Made by a program: the position numbers and the translations under genes
Part shown: piece by piece, positions 1 through 9,022 of the stretch
Numbering within the stretch: position 1 is the first letter of the stretch
How the letters are laid out: each line of letters opens with the position of its first letter
Notes under the pieces: model-generated
Told to the model about the DNA's origin: nothing
The model's database searches: none
What the model saw: only the letters and a program-made list of their open reading frames with translations
NCBI GenBank assembly: GCA_002104535.1
Contig: NBOG01000002.1
Location: forward strand, 318,240 to 382,239
Source: Cognaticolwellia sediminilitoris
Lineage (GTDB): Bacteria > Pseudomonadota > Gammaproteobacteria > Enterobacterales > Alteromonadaceae
DNA length: 64,000 bases
Direction of reading: 5' to 3'

Positions 1-1549
1 CTGACATTTGACGCTGTACATCGGCACTATTTTGAATAAAAACATAACTACCACGGCCAAATTGTGCTGCTTTCTTCATAAAGTATCCATTTGGCGCTGC
101 ACCAATACCCACAGTGAATAAACGAAATTTTTGTTGTGCACCACTGAGTAATTGCATCAATTCAAATTCATTGGACACTGCACCATCGGTGATAAAAACT
201 ACCTGACGAATCGCTTGTTGCGTTTGCTGAGCTGCTCTGGCCATGACTAAAGCTTGGCTTAATGGCCGATACATTTCTGTGCCGCCATCGGCATTTAAAT
301 TTTTGATAAATTGCTGTGCTTGACCAATGTTGTAATCTGAAGCCATGTTGGTCATTGGAAACAATAAGTCGACACTGTTATCAAAGGCAATGATGTTAAA
401 ACTGTCATTTTTACCTAGTTGTGAGATAGCTTGCTGTAAGCTGGCTTTCGCTTGTGTCATTGAATTGCCTTGCATTGACCCCGAGGTATCTATGATAAAA
501 ATTATGTCACGGGCGAAGGTGTTAGTTGTTGCTTCAACTTGCGGTGGAAAAAAAGTTAATAAAGTAAAATATTCATCAGCGACCTTCTCGGTGAAACTGC
601 TCACTTGTGGCTTTTCATTCGCTTGCAGCTGCCAACTTAACGTGAAATCACTATTAGCCAGCGTTTGTTCATGGGCGAGTGTGATCAAATATGATGATTT
701 ATCATGGTTAAGTTGTTGAACTTTTATCTGGTGACTATTGCTATCAATATTCGTTATTTCAACACCAGCATTGAGCTCAATATTAATTGACGCTTGGCTT
801 TTGGCGAGGGCATTAGCTATTGGGACTATTATTGCTGAATCCTCTTCTGCTGGTGAAGGTTGAGCATTATCGCTGTGATAACGTGCGGTCATTGCTAAAG
901 GTAGCTTTAATGTGGCTTGGTTTTTATCGAATGTTACTGGCATGATAAATTGCAAAGTCACCACAACCCTTGACTGTGCTGGAATGTTGGCAATGTTATT
1001 AGTGAATAAGTTTGGCCGCTGTTGCTGGACTAAGCTGGCTTTTTTACCTTGTGTTTTTGCCTTTTTATAACGTGCTTTAGCGGCTTTTTTCTCCATTATT
1101 TCACCGATGATTTCAGTGCCTGCAACGTTAACTTTTAAATGCTTAATAGCGGCATTTTCAGGTAATGGAAATTGGTATTTTCCTTCTAATGTCATGTTAT
1201 AAGGGTTGATAAAAACTTGAGTAACATTGACGTAAGCCACTAAACCGCTGACTTTTACCTGAGCGTTTAAGTCAACAGGTAATGCCACGCGTTGACTACT
1301 GTCAGGATGATCAAATATCAGTTGTGGACCATGAATCAAACCATTCGTGGTTGAATTTATTTGAGAATGGCGTTCGGTGTTATCGGTGTTCGCCTGAGCT
1401 AAAGGCACAATAACCGCACTTAACAGTGCTAAAAATACTATGATGATCATGATCTTGTAGTATTTTCGGCGCAGCTTCTTACGTTTTTGCTGATAAAAGT
1501 ATGAATTTTGGTAATCAATTAAGATGAGTTTCTTATTTGAGTTAAACAT
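1..1549 (-). CDS. VIT and VWA domain protein, marine sortase-target type (3' end outside window)
   Basis: The reading frame is open from an ATG at 1549 to the window edge (516 codons seen). A GGAG ribosome site lies just upstream. The N-terminus is basic and then hydrophobic (about residues 25-55), a signal or anchor segment. A VIT domain follows (about 65-200), with the usual PLPENAAI and lysine-rich stretch. A von Willebrand A domain starts near residue 345 with the MIDAS motif DTSGS at 354-358. VIT plus VWA is the architecture of inter-alpha-trypsin-inhibitor-like proteins. In marine proteobacteria such proteins are often sortase substrates with a C-terminal sorting signal. That end is cut off here, so the sortase link is inference. 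Confidence 0.8.
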   Translation of the reverse strand, partial: MFNSNKKLILIDYQNSYFYQQKRKKLRRKYYKIMIIIVFLALLSAVIVPLAQANTDNTERHSQINSTTNGLIHGPQLIFDHPDSSQRVALPVDLNAQVKVSGLVAYVNVTQVFINPYNMTLEGKYQFPLPENAAIKHLKVNVAGTEIIGEIMEKKAAKARYKKAKTQGKKASLVQQQRPNLFTNNIANIPAQSRVVVTLQFIMPVTFDKNQATLKLPLAMTARYHSDNAQPSPAEEDSAIIVPIANALAKSQASINIELNAGVEITNIDSNSHQIKVQQLNHDKSSYLITLAHEQTLANSDFTLSWQLQANEKPQVSSFTEKVADEYFTLLTFFPPQVEATTNTFARDIIFIIDTSGSMQGNSMTQAKASLQQAISQLGKNDSFNIIAFDNSVDLLFPMTNMASDYNIGQAQQFIKNLNADGGTEMYRPLSQALVMARAAQQTQQAIRQVVFITDGAVSNEFELMQLLSGAQQKFRLFTVGIGAAPNGYFMKKAAQFGRGSYVFIQNSADVQRQMS

Positions 1550-1765
1550 GTCTTGCTCCAATATAGCGATGATGGATCTATTTCAACAAAACAAAAGGTG
1601 GTTTCAGCGTTAATAATGAGGCAATCTTATGAACAAATATGGCGACAATATGGCGCGGTGCCCAAGTATTAATACTTTTTATCGCCAAGTATTTGAAATG
1701 AAATTTATATTTGTTAAAACATCGCCTAAACTCAATGGATAATTGATATTCGAAAGACGAGATTG

Positions 1766-2182
1766 ATGACCTTAACTAACAATGATAAAGCATTGATTGA
1801 ATCAACGTATGCGCACTTAATCATCAATGAGTTAAATCTCGCAAAATGTTTCTATAGAAATTTATTTGAAATGGCGCCTTTAATTAAGCCCATGTTTAAA
1901 AAAGATACAGCATTGGTTGAGGTACATTTTAATGAATTGATCCATACCGCGGTGAAGTACATAAAAAACTTTGAAGAACTGAAGCCCGAACTTTATGACT
2001 TAGGCAAAAAGCATCGTGGTTTTGGTGTTAAAGTCGGACAATTTAAAGTAGTGAAAGCAGCGCTGTTGTTATCAATTGAATACGAACTGAAAGGCCAATT
2101 TAATAATGACATAAAAGTCGCATGGTCTAACTATATTGATCAAATTTCAGCAGTGATGATAGAGGGACTAAATGGCGATTAA
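1766..2182 (+). CDS. single-domain globin
   Basis: A 138-residue all-helical protein of typical globin length. The FYRNLF segment at 29-34 and the PxxKxxF pattern at 38-44 match the B and C helix region of flavohaemoglobin-like globins. The likely proximal haem ligand is His83 in LGKKH. No reductase domain follows, so it would bind or sense oxygen or NO, or need a separate reductase. I start at ATG 1766, with GACGAG upstream, rather than the TTG one codon earlier, which sits too close to that site. It stands alone between a minus-strand VWA gene and a minus-strand hydrolase. Globin membership is fairly clear; physiological role is not. Confidence 0.75.
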   Translation: MTLTNNDKALIESTYAHLIINELNLAKCFYRNLFEMAPLIKPMFKKDTALVEVHFNELIHTAVKYIKNFEELKPELYDLGKKHRGFGVKVGQFKVVKAALLLSIEYELKGQFNNDIKVAWSNYIDQISAVMIEGLNGD

Positions 2183-2236
2183 TTTACCTTAACTTAACTT
2201 ACTTCGCCTCAACACTAAACATTTCTTTCGCTATTT

Positions 2237-3418
2237 CTAGAGTCTACTTTTAGCTAAAATTTGATGTGCTTGCGCCCAAAATTGACTGGATATCTTGTTA
2301 ATAACATTCGATTCAGCGTTAATTAGTACGGCAAAACCAAGGTCTAATTCAGGTGAATAACCAATATCCGCTCTAAAGCCAGCAACCCAGCCTGAATGAT
2401 AAATTATCGGGTGACCGTTAAATTGATAAATACGCCAACCATAACCGTAATGGGCATCGGTTAAATATTCTCGCCAATACCGTCGGCGTAAATCTTTTCT
2501 GGTTTTAATTCGTGGTGTGATTAGCTCGTTAAGTAACGCAGGAGACAGTACCTCGGGGTTATTACCTAAGTTGGCTATAAGCCATTTAGACAAATCAGTA
2601 ATGCTCGCGTTTATACCTGCCGCAGGCGCGACTTTATAGTAATCGGGCTCAACGTCGACAGTACGCCAAACATATTTTTTTATATCCTTTCCTGCTCTGG
2701 TTTTTTTGCCTGTTTTGATTCTTTTTCTGAGTATGTGGGGTTTAGCGGTGTTTTGATGTTTTAAAAAATCTTCAATACCGACAGATGCATTATGCATTTT
2801 TAACGGGGTAAAAATTCTATCTTGTAGCAAGTTCGGATAACTTTTACTTTGACTTGCTTCAATAGCGGGCTGTAAAAAACCATAAGCAATATTTTGATAG
2901 CCATAACACTTTGCCGGCTGACATATTGGAGTTACGCGATTAAAGCGGCCAATTATTTTAGCCATACTCCAATTTTCGTGTAGCAAATTATCATAAGCAT
3001 TAGGCATCAGCCCACTTGAGTGGCTTAACAAATGCTTTATTTGAATTTGATCCGCAGCTCCTTTTTTAGCAAGGACGAAATTGGGCACATATTTTGTGAT
3101 CGGATCCGATAAATTGAGCTGCTGTTCTTGTGCCAACATAGTTGTGATGGTTGCAGCAAATGGCTTGGAAACTGATGCAAGGCGAAAAACTGTTTCTTGA
3201 TTAACTTTTTGTTTTTTCGATAAATCAGTGTAGCCAAAGCTTTCTATAGCAATAACTTGATTGTTTTTGACAATGGCATAGGCTGCGCCTGGAATACTGT
3301 ACGTTTTTAATTCAGTGGTAATGTTACGTGATAAATTTTGTTGTAATTTATCTAGTGACTTGGCGTTTGCCGTAACAGTTATAGATATTAAACCAAGAGT
3401 CAGTAAACGAGAAAGCAT
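2237..3418 (-). CDS. beta-lactamase-fold serine hydrolase (class C / PBP-like)
   Basis: A 393-residue exported protein with a short signal peptide ending near residue 20. Class C beta-lactamase / DD-peptidase family motifs are in order: SxxK with nucleophile Ser82 and Lys85, YxN at 174-176 (YQN), and HSG at 341-343 in place of KTG. HxG at the third motif is common in the esterase and DD-peptidase members, so drug resistance is not implied. A basic insertion (about 228-250, RKRIKTGKKTR) lies before the third part of the fold. The gene is monocistronic and its substrate is unknown. Confidence 0.82.
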   Translation of the reverse strand: MLSRLLTLGLISITVTANAKSLDKLQQNLSRNITTELKTYSIPGAAYAIVKNNQVIAIESFGYTDLSKKQKVNQETVFRLASVSKPFAATITTMLAQEQQLNLSDPITKYVPNFVLAKKGAADQIQIKHLLSHSSGLMPNAYDNLLHENWSMAKIIGRFNRVTPICQPAKCYGYQNIAYGFLQPAIEASQSKSYPNLLQDRIFTPLKMHNASVGIEDFLKHQNTAKPHILRKRIKTGKKTRAGKDIKKYVWRTVDVEPDYYKVAPAAGINASITDLSKWLIANLGNNPEVLSPALLNELITPRIKTRKDLRRRYWREYLTDAHYGYGWRIYQFNGHPIIYHSGWVAGFRADIGYSPELDLGFAVLINAESNVINKISSQFWAQAHQILAKSRL

Positions 3419-3538
3419 ACAGATAACCTATTTTAGAGAGCCGACAATTCTAGCGAGTTAATATGTAAATAAAAAGTAAATTAACTCGCGCGAAGTGAAA
3501 GAAGCTTAAATACACTTAAATTGTTTGCTATAAAACGG

Positions 3539-4354
3539 TTATTTATGACTTTTAGCATTAAACCAAAAGTTCATGAAATCAGCAGTGAGTTTGTTTTCAA
3601 TTTCCATTGCCCGCTCTGTTGGGCAAAAAATGGTAAATATAACCTGGGTATCGCCAATTTCAGATGTTGCAACTTCGATATGAGGCTCTGGGCCAGCAAT
3701 ATTTATATCTAATCGATTTTCAATGACTTGGTTATACCTTACCGCTACGTCATTAAAATCTGCGCAATATTTATTGGCATTGGTTTTAAGCGCAGCAATA
3801 AATTCGAACGGGTTTACGCTGCCGTCTCTTGTAATAGTAAAATGATGTACCGCATAACGTTTAAGAAAGTTGAGGTTTTTAATCGGCGTAGTGACCAATT
3901 GATTATTGGGTATAAAAAGTGTTTTACCGGTAAATTGATAATTGCTTATATTAACTTCCAGTATGGTTAAGTTGATCCAATCAATTGAATTGACTTCGCC
4001 ACAGTAATTGCCAACTTGAATCCAGTCACCTATTCGAAATGGGCGATTAGAAATAACATAAATAAAACCGATAAAGCATTGAATAAATTCACGCGTTGCT
4101 AATACGATGGCAACCACAAACGCGGCAATTGAAAAAGCAAACTTTTGGATTTCAACCGACCAAATATTAAACACCATAAAAATAAGTGCGAAGTTAAAGA
4201 TGTTGTTCAGTAAATTAACGGTAAAGCGTCGATCAACTTTTTTTCGCTTGGCGCGTCGTTTAATAAAGCGGGTGATAACAAGCTTTACCGTGATGATCAC
4301 GATAGCGAGTAAAACCGTAATGATGCTTTTATTTTCGACGAGGTATTCAATCAT
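3539..4354 (-). CDS. small mechanosensitive channel, MscS family
   Basis: 271 residues. Three hydrophobic segments (about 10-28, 48-66 and 72-95) are followed by the cytoplasmic MscS beta domain. The pore-like helix and the RPFRIGDWIQVG stretch right after it (about 103-114) are diagnostic, as is the later LFIPNNQL motif. It is an inner-membrane tension-gated channel of the small MscS class, close in size to E. coli MscS (286 residues). Its neighbours are unrelated. The ribosome site before the ATG at 4354 is weak (TGAGC). Confidence 0.87.
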   Translation of the reverse strand: MIEYLVENKSIITVLLAIVIITVKLVITRFIKRRAKRKKVDRRFTVNLLNNIFNFALIFMVFNIWSVEIQKFAFSIAAFVVAIVLATREFIQCFIGFIYVISNRPFRIGDWIQVGNYCGEVNSIDWINLTILEVNISNYQFTGKTLFIPNNQLVTTPIKNLNFLKRYAVHHFTITRDGSVNPFEFIAALKTNANKYCADFNDVAVRYNQVIENRLDINIAGPEPHIEVATSEIGDTQVIFTIFCPTERAMEIENKLTADFMNFWFNAKSHK

Positions 4355-4600
4355 GTATTGCTCAGTAAATTACTTAAGTTGCTTGAAATGGAGACGTTGC
4401 TATTTGCAGGTGCAAGGTAGTTTATTTCGCTGGAAAAATCGAGAGAAATCTGACTTTTTTCGTCTACTGACATAAAGTTATTTTTGTTCAGCTAAGGTTC
4501 ATTTACACTTAATTAAAATGCACTATCGATTAAGACCATATTCAATAAAATCTAGCGCTTAGTTAGACTCTTGAGTAACGACTTTAAATAGGATTTAAAA

Positions 4601-5332
4601 ATGAAACCATTCAACAGTATAGCGCTTCTAACCGCTTTAAGCTTATCTTTAACAAGTGTGGCATTCGCTAATAACAGCTTACCTAATAACCGACATATTG
4701 CAGTTACCGGTAATGCCGAAATGATGGCTATGCCTGATATTGCCGTGTTGCATTTAAATGTCGAAAGTATGCAAAAAAGTAGTTTAGATGCAAAAAAAGA
4801 GGTTGATGAGCGGGTTAATAACTTACTCGATGGTCTAGCTGAATTCAGTATTGATGAAGCGAATGTTTCGGCGTCAAATATTTCTACTGAAGTTCGACGT
4901 AGTTATAACCGCGGTGAAAGCGATAAAATTGACGGTTACATTGCCCGTCGAACTTTAAAAGTGACACTCAATGATATTGATAACTTAAATGCGTTTATGG
5001 ATTTTGCCTTAAGCGTAAAAATCGATACCATCCGTAACATTGAATTAAAATCCTCAAAAGAAGAGCAACTGCAAAAAGAAGTTAATGCGCTTGCTGTTAA
5101 AAATGCTCAAAGCGAAGGTAAGTCGCTAGCGAATGCTTTTGGCGCTAAGTTGGGTTCAATCTACAGTATTAATAGCAGCTCAAATCAAAGTCATCACAGA
5201 TTTGGCGCTAATAATGAACGCTTTGCTATGAGTGCAAGTATGGCGGATAGTGCTGCAAAACCTGGCCGATACTTACAAGAAAATATCGTATTTTCAGCAA
5301 CGATAAGTGTCGTGTTTGATCTTGAATTGTAG
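4601..5332 (+). CDS. exported SIMPL (DUF541) domain protein
   Basis: 243 residues with a clear signal peptide (basic start, hydrophobic core, cleavage near the ALA-like site at residues 22-24). The SIMPL domain begins at ITVTGNAEM-like residues (about 33-41, AVTGNAEMMA) and runs to the C-terminal VVFDLEL. Its repeated beta-alpha pattern and a segment of acid-basic helix (about 55-75) fit the family. E. coli YggE is the best-known relative, a periplasmic or envelope protein tied to oxidative stress, but its biochemical role is not settled. AGGA lies 8 bases before the ATG. The gene stands alone. Confidence 0.82.
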   Translation: MKPFNSIALLTALSLSLTSVAFANNSLPNNRHIAVTGNAEMMAMPDIAVLHLNVESMQKSSLDAKKEVDERVNNLLDGLAEFSIDEANVSASNISTEVRRSYNRGESDKIDGYIARRTLKVTLNDIDNLNAFMDFALSVKIDTIRNIELKSSKEEQLQKEVNALAVKNAQSEGKSLANAFGAKLGSIYSINSSSNQSHHRFGANNERFAMSASMADSAAKPGRYLQENIVFSATISVVFDLEL

Positions 5333-5344
5333 GTTTTTATATAT

Positions 5345-5367
5345 TCTAGCTTAAATCAGAAGCTAGA
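5345..5367 (+). terminator. possible hairpin after the SIMPL gene
   Basis: An 8-bp perfect inverted repeat TCTAGCTT / AAGCTAGA with a 7-base loop lies 12 bases past the stop codon. There is no strong T run behind it, so terminator function is uncertain. Confidence 0.35.
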
Positions 5368-5479
5368 CAGTTAACTTAATTAACCCTCAGTTATATTAAT
5401 CTATGGTACTAAGGGACTAAATCAAGTGGCGCTAAATTACGATAATCTTGAGCATAAATTAATATAATAAGGAATCGTT

Positions 5480-6262
5480 ATGCTTAACGAAAAAGTAGCC
5501 TTAATTACAGGCTCAACCAGCGGTATTGGTCTTGCCACAGCTCACGTACTGGCAGCTAAAGGGATCAACCTTGTATTACATGGCTTAATGTCACCTAGTG
5601 AAGGTGAAAAGTTAGCGAATGATTTTTCAGCAAAATATGGCATTAAAGCTTTATTCGATGGTGCGAATTTGGCTGATGTTGAAAGCATAAAGCGTTTAAT
5701 TCAAAACGCTGTTGATAAAATGGGCAGTGTTGACATATTAATTAATAACGCAGGTATTCAACATACTGAAAGTGCGGAAAACTTTCCGTTAGAAAAGTGG
5801 AATGCCATTATCGCGATTAACTTGTCTGCAGCTTTTCACGCTATTCAATATTCTTTGCCCAATATGAAAAGCAAAGGCTGGGGACGAATTATTAATGTTG
5901 CCTCTGTACATGGGCTTGTTGGCTCAGTAAATAAATCGGCTTATTGCGCCGCTAAACATGGTCTGGTGGGATTGACCAAAGTATTGGCATTAGAATGCGC
6001 CGAGCAGGGCATCACGGTTAATGCTATTTGTCCTGGATGGGTTGATACACCACTTATTAACGATCAAATATCTTCGATAGCTAAACAACAAGATATTACT
6101 TTTGATGAAGCAAAATATAAGTTAGTTACTGCAAAACAACCTTTACCTGAGATGATGGCACCAGAGCAAATAGGTGAATTTATTCTGTTCTTGTGTAGCG
6201 ATAGCGCCAGAAGCATCACCGGTTCAGCTTTACCTATGGACGGAGCTTGGACTGCTCAATAA
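5480..6262 (+). CDS. 3-hydroxybutyrate dehydrogenase (SDR family)
   Basis: 260 residues, classical SDR. The cofactor loop TGSTSGIG is at 10-17, NNAG at 89-92 followed by Ile-Gln94, and the catalytic Ser142, Tyr155 and Lys159 lie in SVHGLV...YCAAK. The NNAGIQH stretch, the PGWVDTPL motif and the length match bacterial D-3-hydroxybutyrate dehydrogenases, which oxidise 3-hydroxybutyrate to acetoacetate with NAD. AAGGA precedes the ATG. It stands alone, without PHB genes beside it. A related cytosolic SDR of different substrate is possible but less likely. Confidence 0.82.
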   Translation: MLNEKVALITGSTSGIGLATAHVLAAKGINLVLHGLMSPSEGEKLANDFSAKYGIKALFDGANLADVESIKRLIQNAVDKMGSVDILINNAGIQHTESAENFPLEKWNAIIAINLSAAFHAIQYSLPNMKSKGWGRIINVASVHGLVGSVNKSAYCAAKHGLVGLTKVLALECAEQGITVNAICPGWVDTPLINDQISSIAKQQDITFDEAKYKLVTAKQPLPEMMAPEQIGEFILFLCSDSARSITGSALPMDGAWTAQ

Positions 6263-6309
6263 GGTTATATTGAATACAAAGATTGTCAGTAAAAAAATAG
6301 CTAAAAAAA

Positions 6310-6338
6310 TGGGCTACCTCAAAATACAGAGGAGCCCA
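6310..6338 (+). terminator. possible terminator after the hydroxybutyrate dehydrogenase gene
   Basis: TGGGCTACCTC pairs with GAGGAGCCCA (one bulged A) across an 8-base loop, 48 bases after the stop. The following bases are A/T-rich but without a clean T run. Confidence 0.45.
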
Positions 6339-6427
6339 ATTAGGAAGTAAATAAAGTAGTTTCTTATCTTTTTCAAAGGTGACTCCCGTCGCCTCTCTTC
6401 TGGTATATTATTTTGTTATTCTATTTT

Positions 6428-6600
6428 GGCGAATAAATTCGCCCCTACGTTGTACTAATTATTCTCGGTGTAGCGCTTTAGCGCGCCTCTGCACTTCTCG
6501 GTGGTGAATAATGTTTTGATCTTGATCATTTGTAGGTCGGGCTTTGGTCCGTCAAAATCAAAATATATGAGTGTGTTGGCCTAAAGACCAACCTACAAAT
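6428..6600. repeat. REP-like intergenic palindromes
   Basis: The 377-base gap between convergent genes (6263-6639) holds no ORF of note but two palindromic units. GGCGAATAAATTCGCC at 6428-6443 is a perfect inverted repeat. At 6528-6600, ATTTGTAGGTCGGGCTTTGG faces an imperfect inverted copy ending in ACCTACAAAT, with about 20 bases between the arms. Such TAGGTCGGGCTTT palindromes are dispersed intergenic repeats in many gammaproteobacteria; membership in a genome-wide family is inference. Confidence 0.6.
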
Positions 6601-6639
6601 TACTGTCCTGTATCGTTTCCCCTAAAAGATATGAGGAGG

Positions 6640-7614
6640 CTAAGAATCGCTGTTAACGAATTTATTAATAATCATATACGTTTGCTGGTATTGCTCTGGT
6701 ATTAGCTTCGACAACAACATATAGGCATGGATCAACTCGTCAAATTGGTAATGCTCAACGGTAACACCTGCTTGTTCAGCTTTTTCAGCATATAACGTCC
6801 CTTCATCTCTGAGCGGATCACATCCTGCTGTTATCACTAGGGTTTTTGGCATGCGGCTATCAAATCGGCCAAGTAAAGGCGAAGCTTTTTTGATTAAAGC
6901 TGCGGCTGAACTGTTATTATCATCACTTAAATCTATATTTTCTACATTGAAATATTGCTCGAAGTACCAGCGTATTTTATCGGCTTCAAGCAAAAAACCT
7001 TGTCCATTCTCAATCAATGACGGGCAACTCATGGTGTAATCAACACTGGGATAGATTAACAATTGCTTATCAATATTAACCTTTGGGTTGTCAATATTAT
7101 TCATTACCAAAGTTGTGCAAATAGCGCCACCAGCACTATCGCCAGCAATATAAAGTTTCTCAGTAAAACGATAACCTTTTAAAAGCTCTTGGTAGTTTTC
7201 AAGTAAGTATTGGCAGTCATCTAAACCACAAGGGTAGGGGTGTTCTGGTGCTAGACGGTAATCTATACAAATAACGATGGCATTAGCCGCAACACTCAAC
7301 TCACGACTAATTGGGTCGTATAATTCTATACTGCCACACATATGGCCGCCGCCATGAAAGTGTAATAACACAGGTAATGATTTTTCAGGCTCAGGATGAT
7401 AAATACGCACAGCGATTTCTTGCCCATGAGCGTTAATAACACTGTTTTTTATTAACGGTATTTTTGGGCCAGGGATCATATAAGCGCTTAAGTTTTCTAG
7501 GTTCTGTCTAATGATGCTAGGGTTAAAAGCATCACCACTGGCTTTGGCTTGTTCAATACCTGCGTTAACTTGTTTGAGTAAAGGGCTTAAGTTTTCTGAT
7601 ACTGTTCCTCGCAT
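6640..7614 (-). CDS. alpha/beta hydrolase, hormone-sensitive-lipase family esterase
   Basis: 324 residues. The HGGG oxyanion motif is at 87-90, the nucleophile Ser160 sits in GDSAGG (158-163), and Asp266 (CDPLRDEG) and His296 (LIHAY) complete the triad. This is the HSL or bacterial type IV carboxylesterase layout, acting on short acyl esters in the cytoplasm; there is no signal peptide. The start ATG follows the stop of the upstream MFS gene by one base, with GAGGGAA upstream, so the two are translationally coupled. The transporter may import the esterase's substrate, but neither substrate can be read from sequence. Confidence 0.85.
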   Translation of the reverse strand: MRGTVSENLSPLLKQVNAGIEQAKASGDAFNPSIIRQNLENLSAYMIPGPKIPLIKNSVINAHGQEIAVRIYHPEPEKSLPVLLHFHGGGHMCGSIELYDPISRELSVAANAIVICIDYRLAPEHPYPCGLDDCQYLLENYQELLKGYRFTEKLYIAGDSAGGAICTTLVMNNIDNPKVNIDKQLLIYPSVDYTMSCPSLIENGQGFLLEADKIRWYFEQYFNVENIDLSDDNNSSAAALIKKASPLLGRFDSRMPKTLVITAGCDPLRDEGTLYAEKAEQAGVTVEHYQFDELIHAYMLLSKLIPEQYQQTYMIINKFVNSDS

Positions 7615-7615
7615 A

Positions 7616-8797
7616 CTAGCTTCCCTCTGCTTGTGCTTCGTTTTTGTTGCCGGTTTCTGGTAAGAAATAGCTACCGATAAATAAGGTCGAGCTTAGTGCG
7701 ATGATTAAAATAAAAGACCAGGTATAGTCACCTTGGTTGATATCGACTAAAGCGCCAAACACCCATAAAATGAAAGTCGAAATAATGTAACTGATCGAAT
7801 AAAACATACTGAAAACAATAGTAATGCGTGCAGAAGTCATTTTAGGTAATTCATGTGGAATTGATACTAAAGCGGTTACAGGCAAGAAAATAAAGAATCC
7901 TAATACCATGGCGGCAAAGGTTTGTAACCAATATAGGTCACTAAAGGAGAATATGGCGGTGCTTATGACAACAACTAATCCAGACCAACGTATTACAGGT
8001 AACCGTAATGGTATTTTTTTACTGTAAATAATACCGAAAATAGTGCCGACAATACCAAAACCGATGACCCATTTACTTTGCACAATGCCAGCTTTTGGGT
8101 AAAAGGTGAATAAGCAAATATAAAAAGCTAATATGCCAGAATAAGCTAAACCGTATAGCCAATTAAAGCGATCTTTTAGGCCTTCTCGGTAGCTATAATC
8201 AACGGGAGCTACATCATCACCTGTTGGCTTTTCTGGTTCTTCAAATTTAACCAAAAGCCATAAAAATGCGACAGCTAAACTGATCACTGAAAATAGTACT
8301 AAACTATTTTGCCAACTGCCGGTTAGTTGATTGAAAGTGTCCATTTCCCATAAAATTATTGCTGTACCTATATTAAAGGCGACCGCATTTATACCGTTAA
8401 TGGTTGAACGTTCTTCAGCTTTAAAGAATTGTAAAACGATTGGATTAAAGTAAACCACCATAAAAGCACCGCCAAGACCCATTAAAAAACGGCTCAATAG
8501 CAGCAACTCATAATTTGGCGCGTACGGAGTTAAAATCCCAATAGTGATTAATAAACTCGACACAAAGAAGGCGTACTTAATACCTAGCTTAATTGCGATC
8601 CAAGCCGCAATGAAAGTACCAACAATTTTGGCTAACGTGACAGCACCACTAATAAAGCTTGCTGAGGCTAAGCTATGTACATCAAGAGACTGCATGATAC
8701 TCTGCATGCTAGCAGTGCCACCGACCCAAGCCATGGCGAATAATACATAACTAAAGAAAACAATAACTTCTACTACATATTTGTTAGTAATTTTCAT
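7616..8797 (-). CDS. MFS transporter
   Basis: 393 residues with about 12 hydrophobic segments and a central charged loop (about 195-215) splitting two six-helix halves. The LSRFLMGLGGAF stretch in the first half fits the major facilitator superfamily. It is the first gene of a two-gene operon with the HSL-type esterase downstream. It resembles the CynX/NimT-like and sugar-acid MFS branches, but I cannot assign a substrate. A 225-base gap separates it from the divergent sensor kinase gene. Confidence 0.78.
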   Translation of the reverse strand: MKITNKYVVEVIVFFSYVLFAMAWVGGTASMQSIMQSLDVHSLASASFISGAVTLAKIVGTFIAAWIAIKLGIKYAFFVSSLLITIGILTPYAPNYELLLLSRFLMGLGGAFMVVYFNPIVLQFFKAEERSTINGINAVAFNIGTAIILWEMDTFNQLTGSWQNSLVLFSVISLAVAFLWLLVKFEEPEKPTGDDVAPVDYSYREGLKDRFNWLYGLAYSGILAFYICLFTFYPKAGIVQSKWVIGFGIVGTIFGIIYSKKIPLRLPVIRWSGLVVVISTAIFSFSDLYWLQTFAAMVLGFFIFLPVTALVSIPHELPKMTSARITIVFSMFYSISYIISTFILWVFGALVDINQGDYTWSFILIIALSSTLFIGSYFLPETGNKNEAQAEGS

Positions 8798-9022
8798 CTA
8801 TGATAACTTTTAAACTGATAAATAATGATTGGATAGCCTACCTCAGGATGTTGGGAAAATAAGTACTACCTTAGTGCACTACACCTGTAAAACAGTCATG
8901 ATAAGCTAAGTAAGGTTTAGCTTAATATATAGCATGCTATTACTGCTTTTTGGTAGTGAAAGCACATACATTACAACTGTCACCCAACGCTAAATAAGCG
9001 TTTTTCAAACGAAGGAATTAAT

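Noticed and set aside
2237-3418. Drug-resistance beta-lactamase
   Set aside because: The third motif is HSG rather than KTG and there is no AmpR or AmpG context, so an esterase or DD-peptidase is equally likely.
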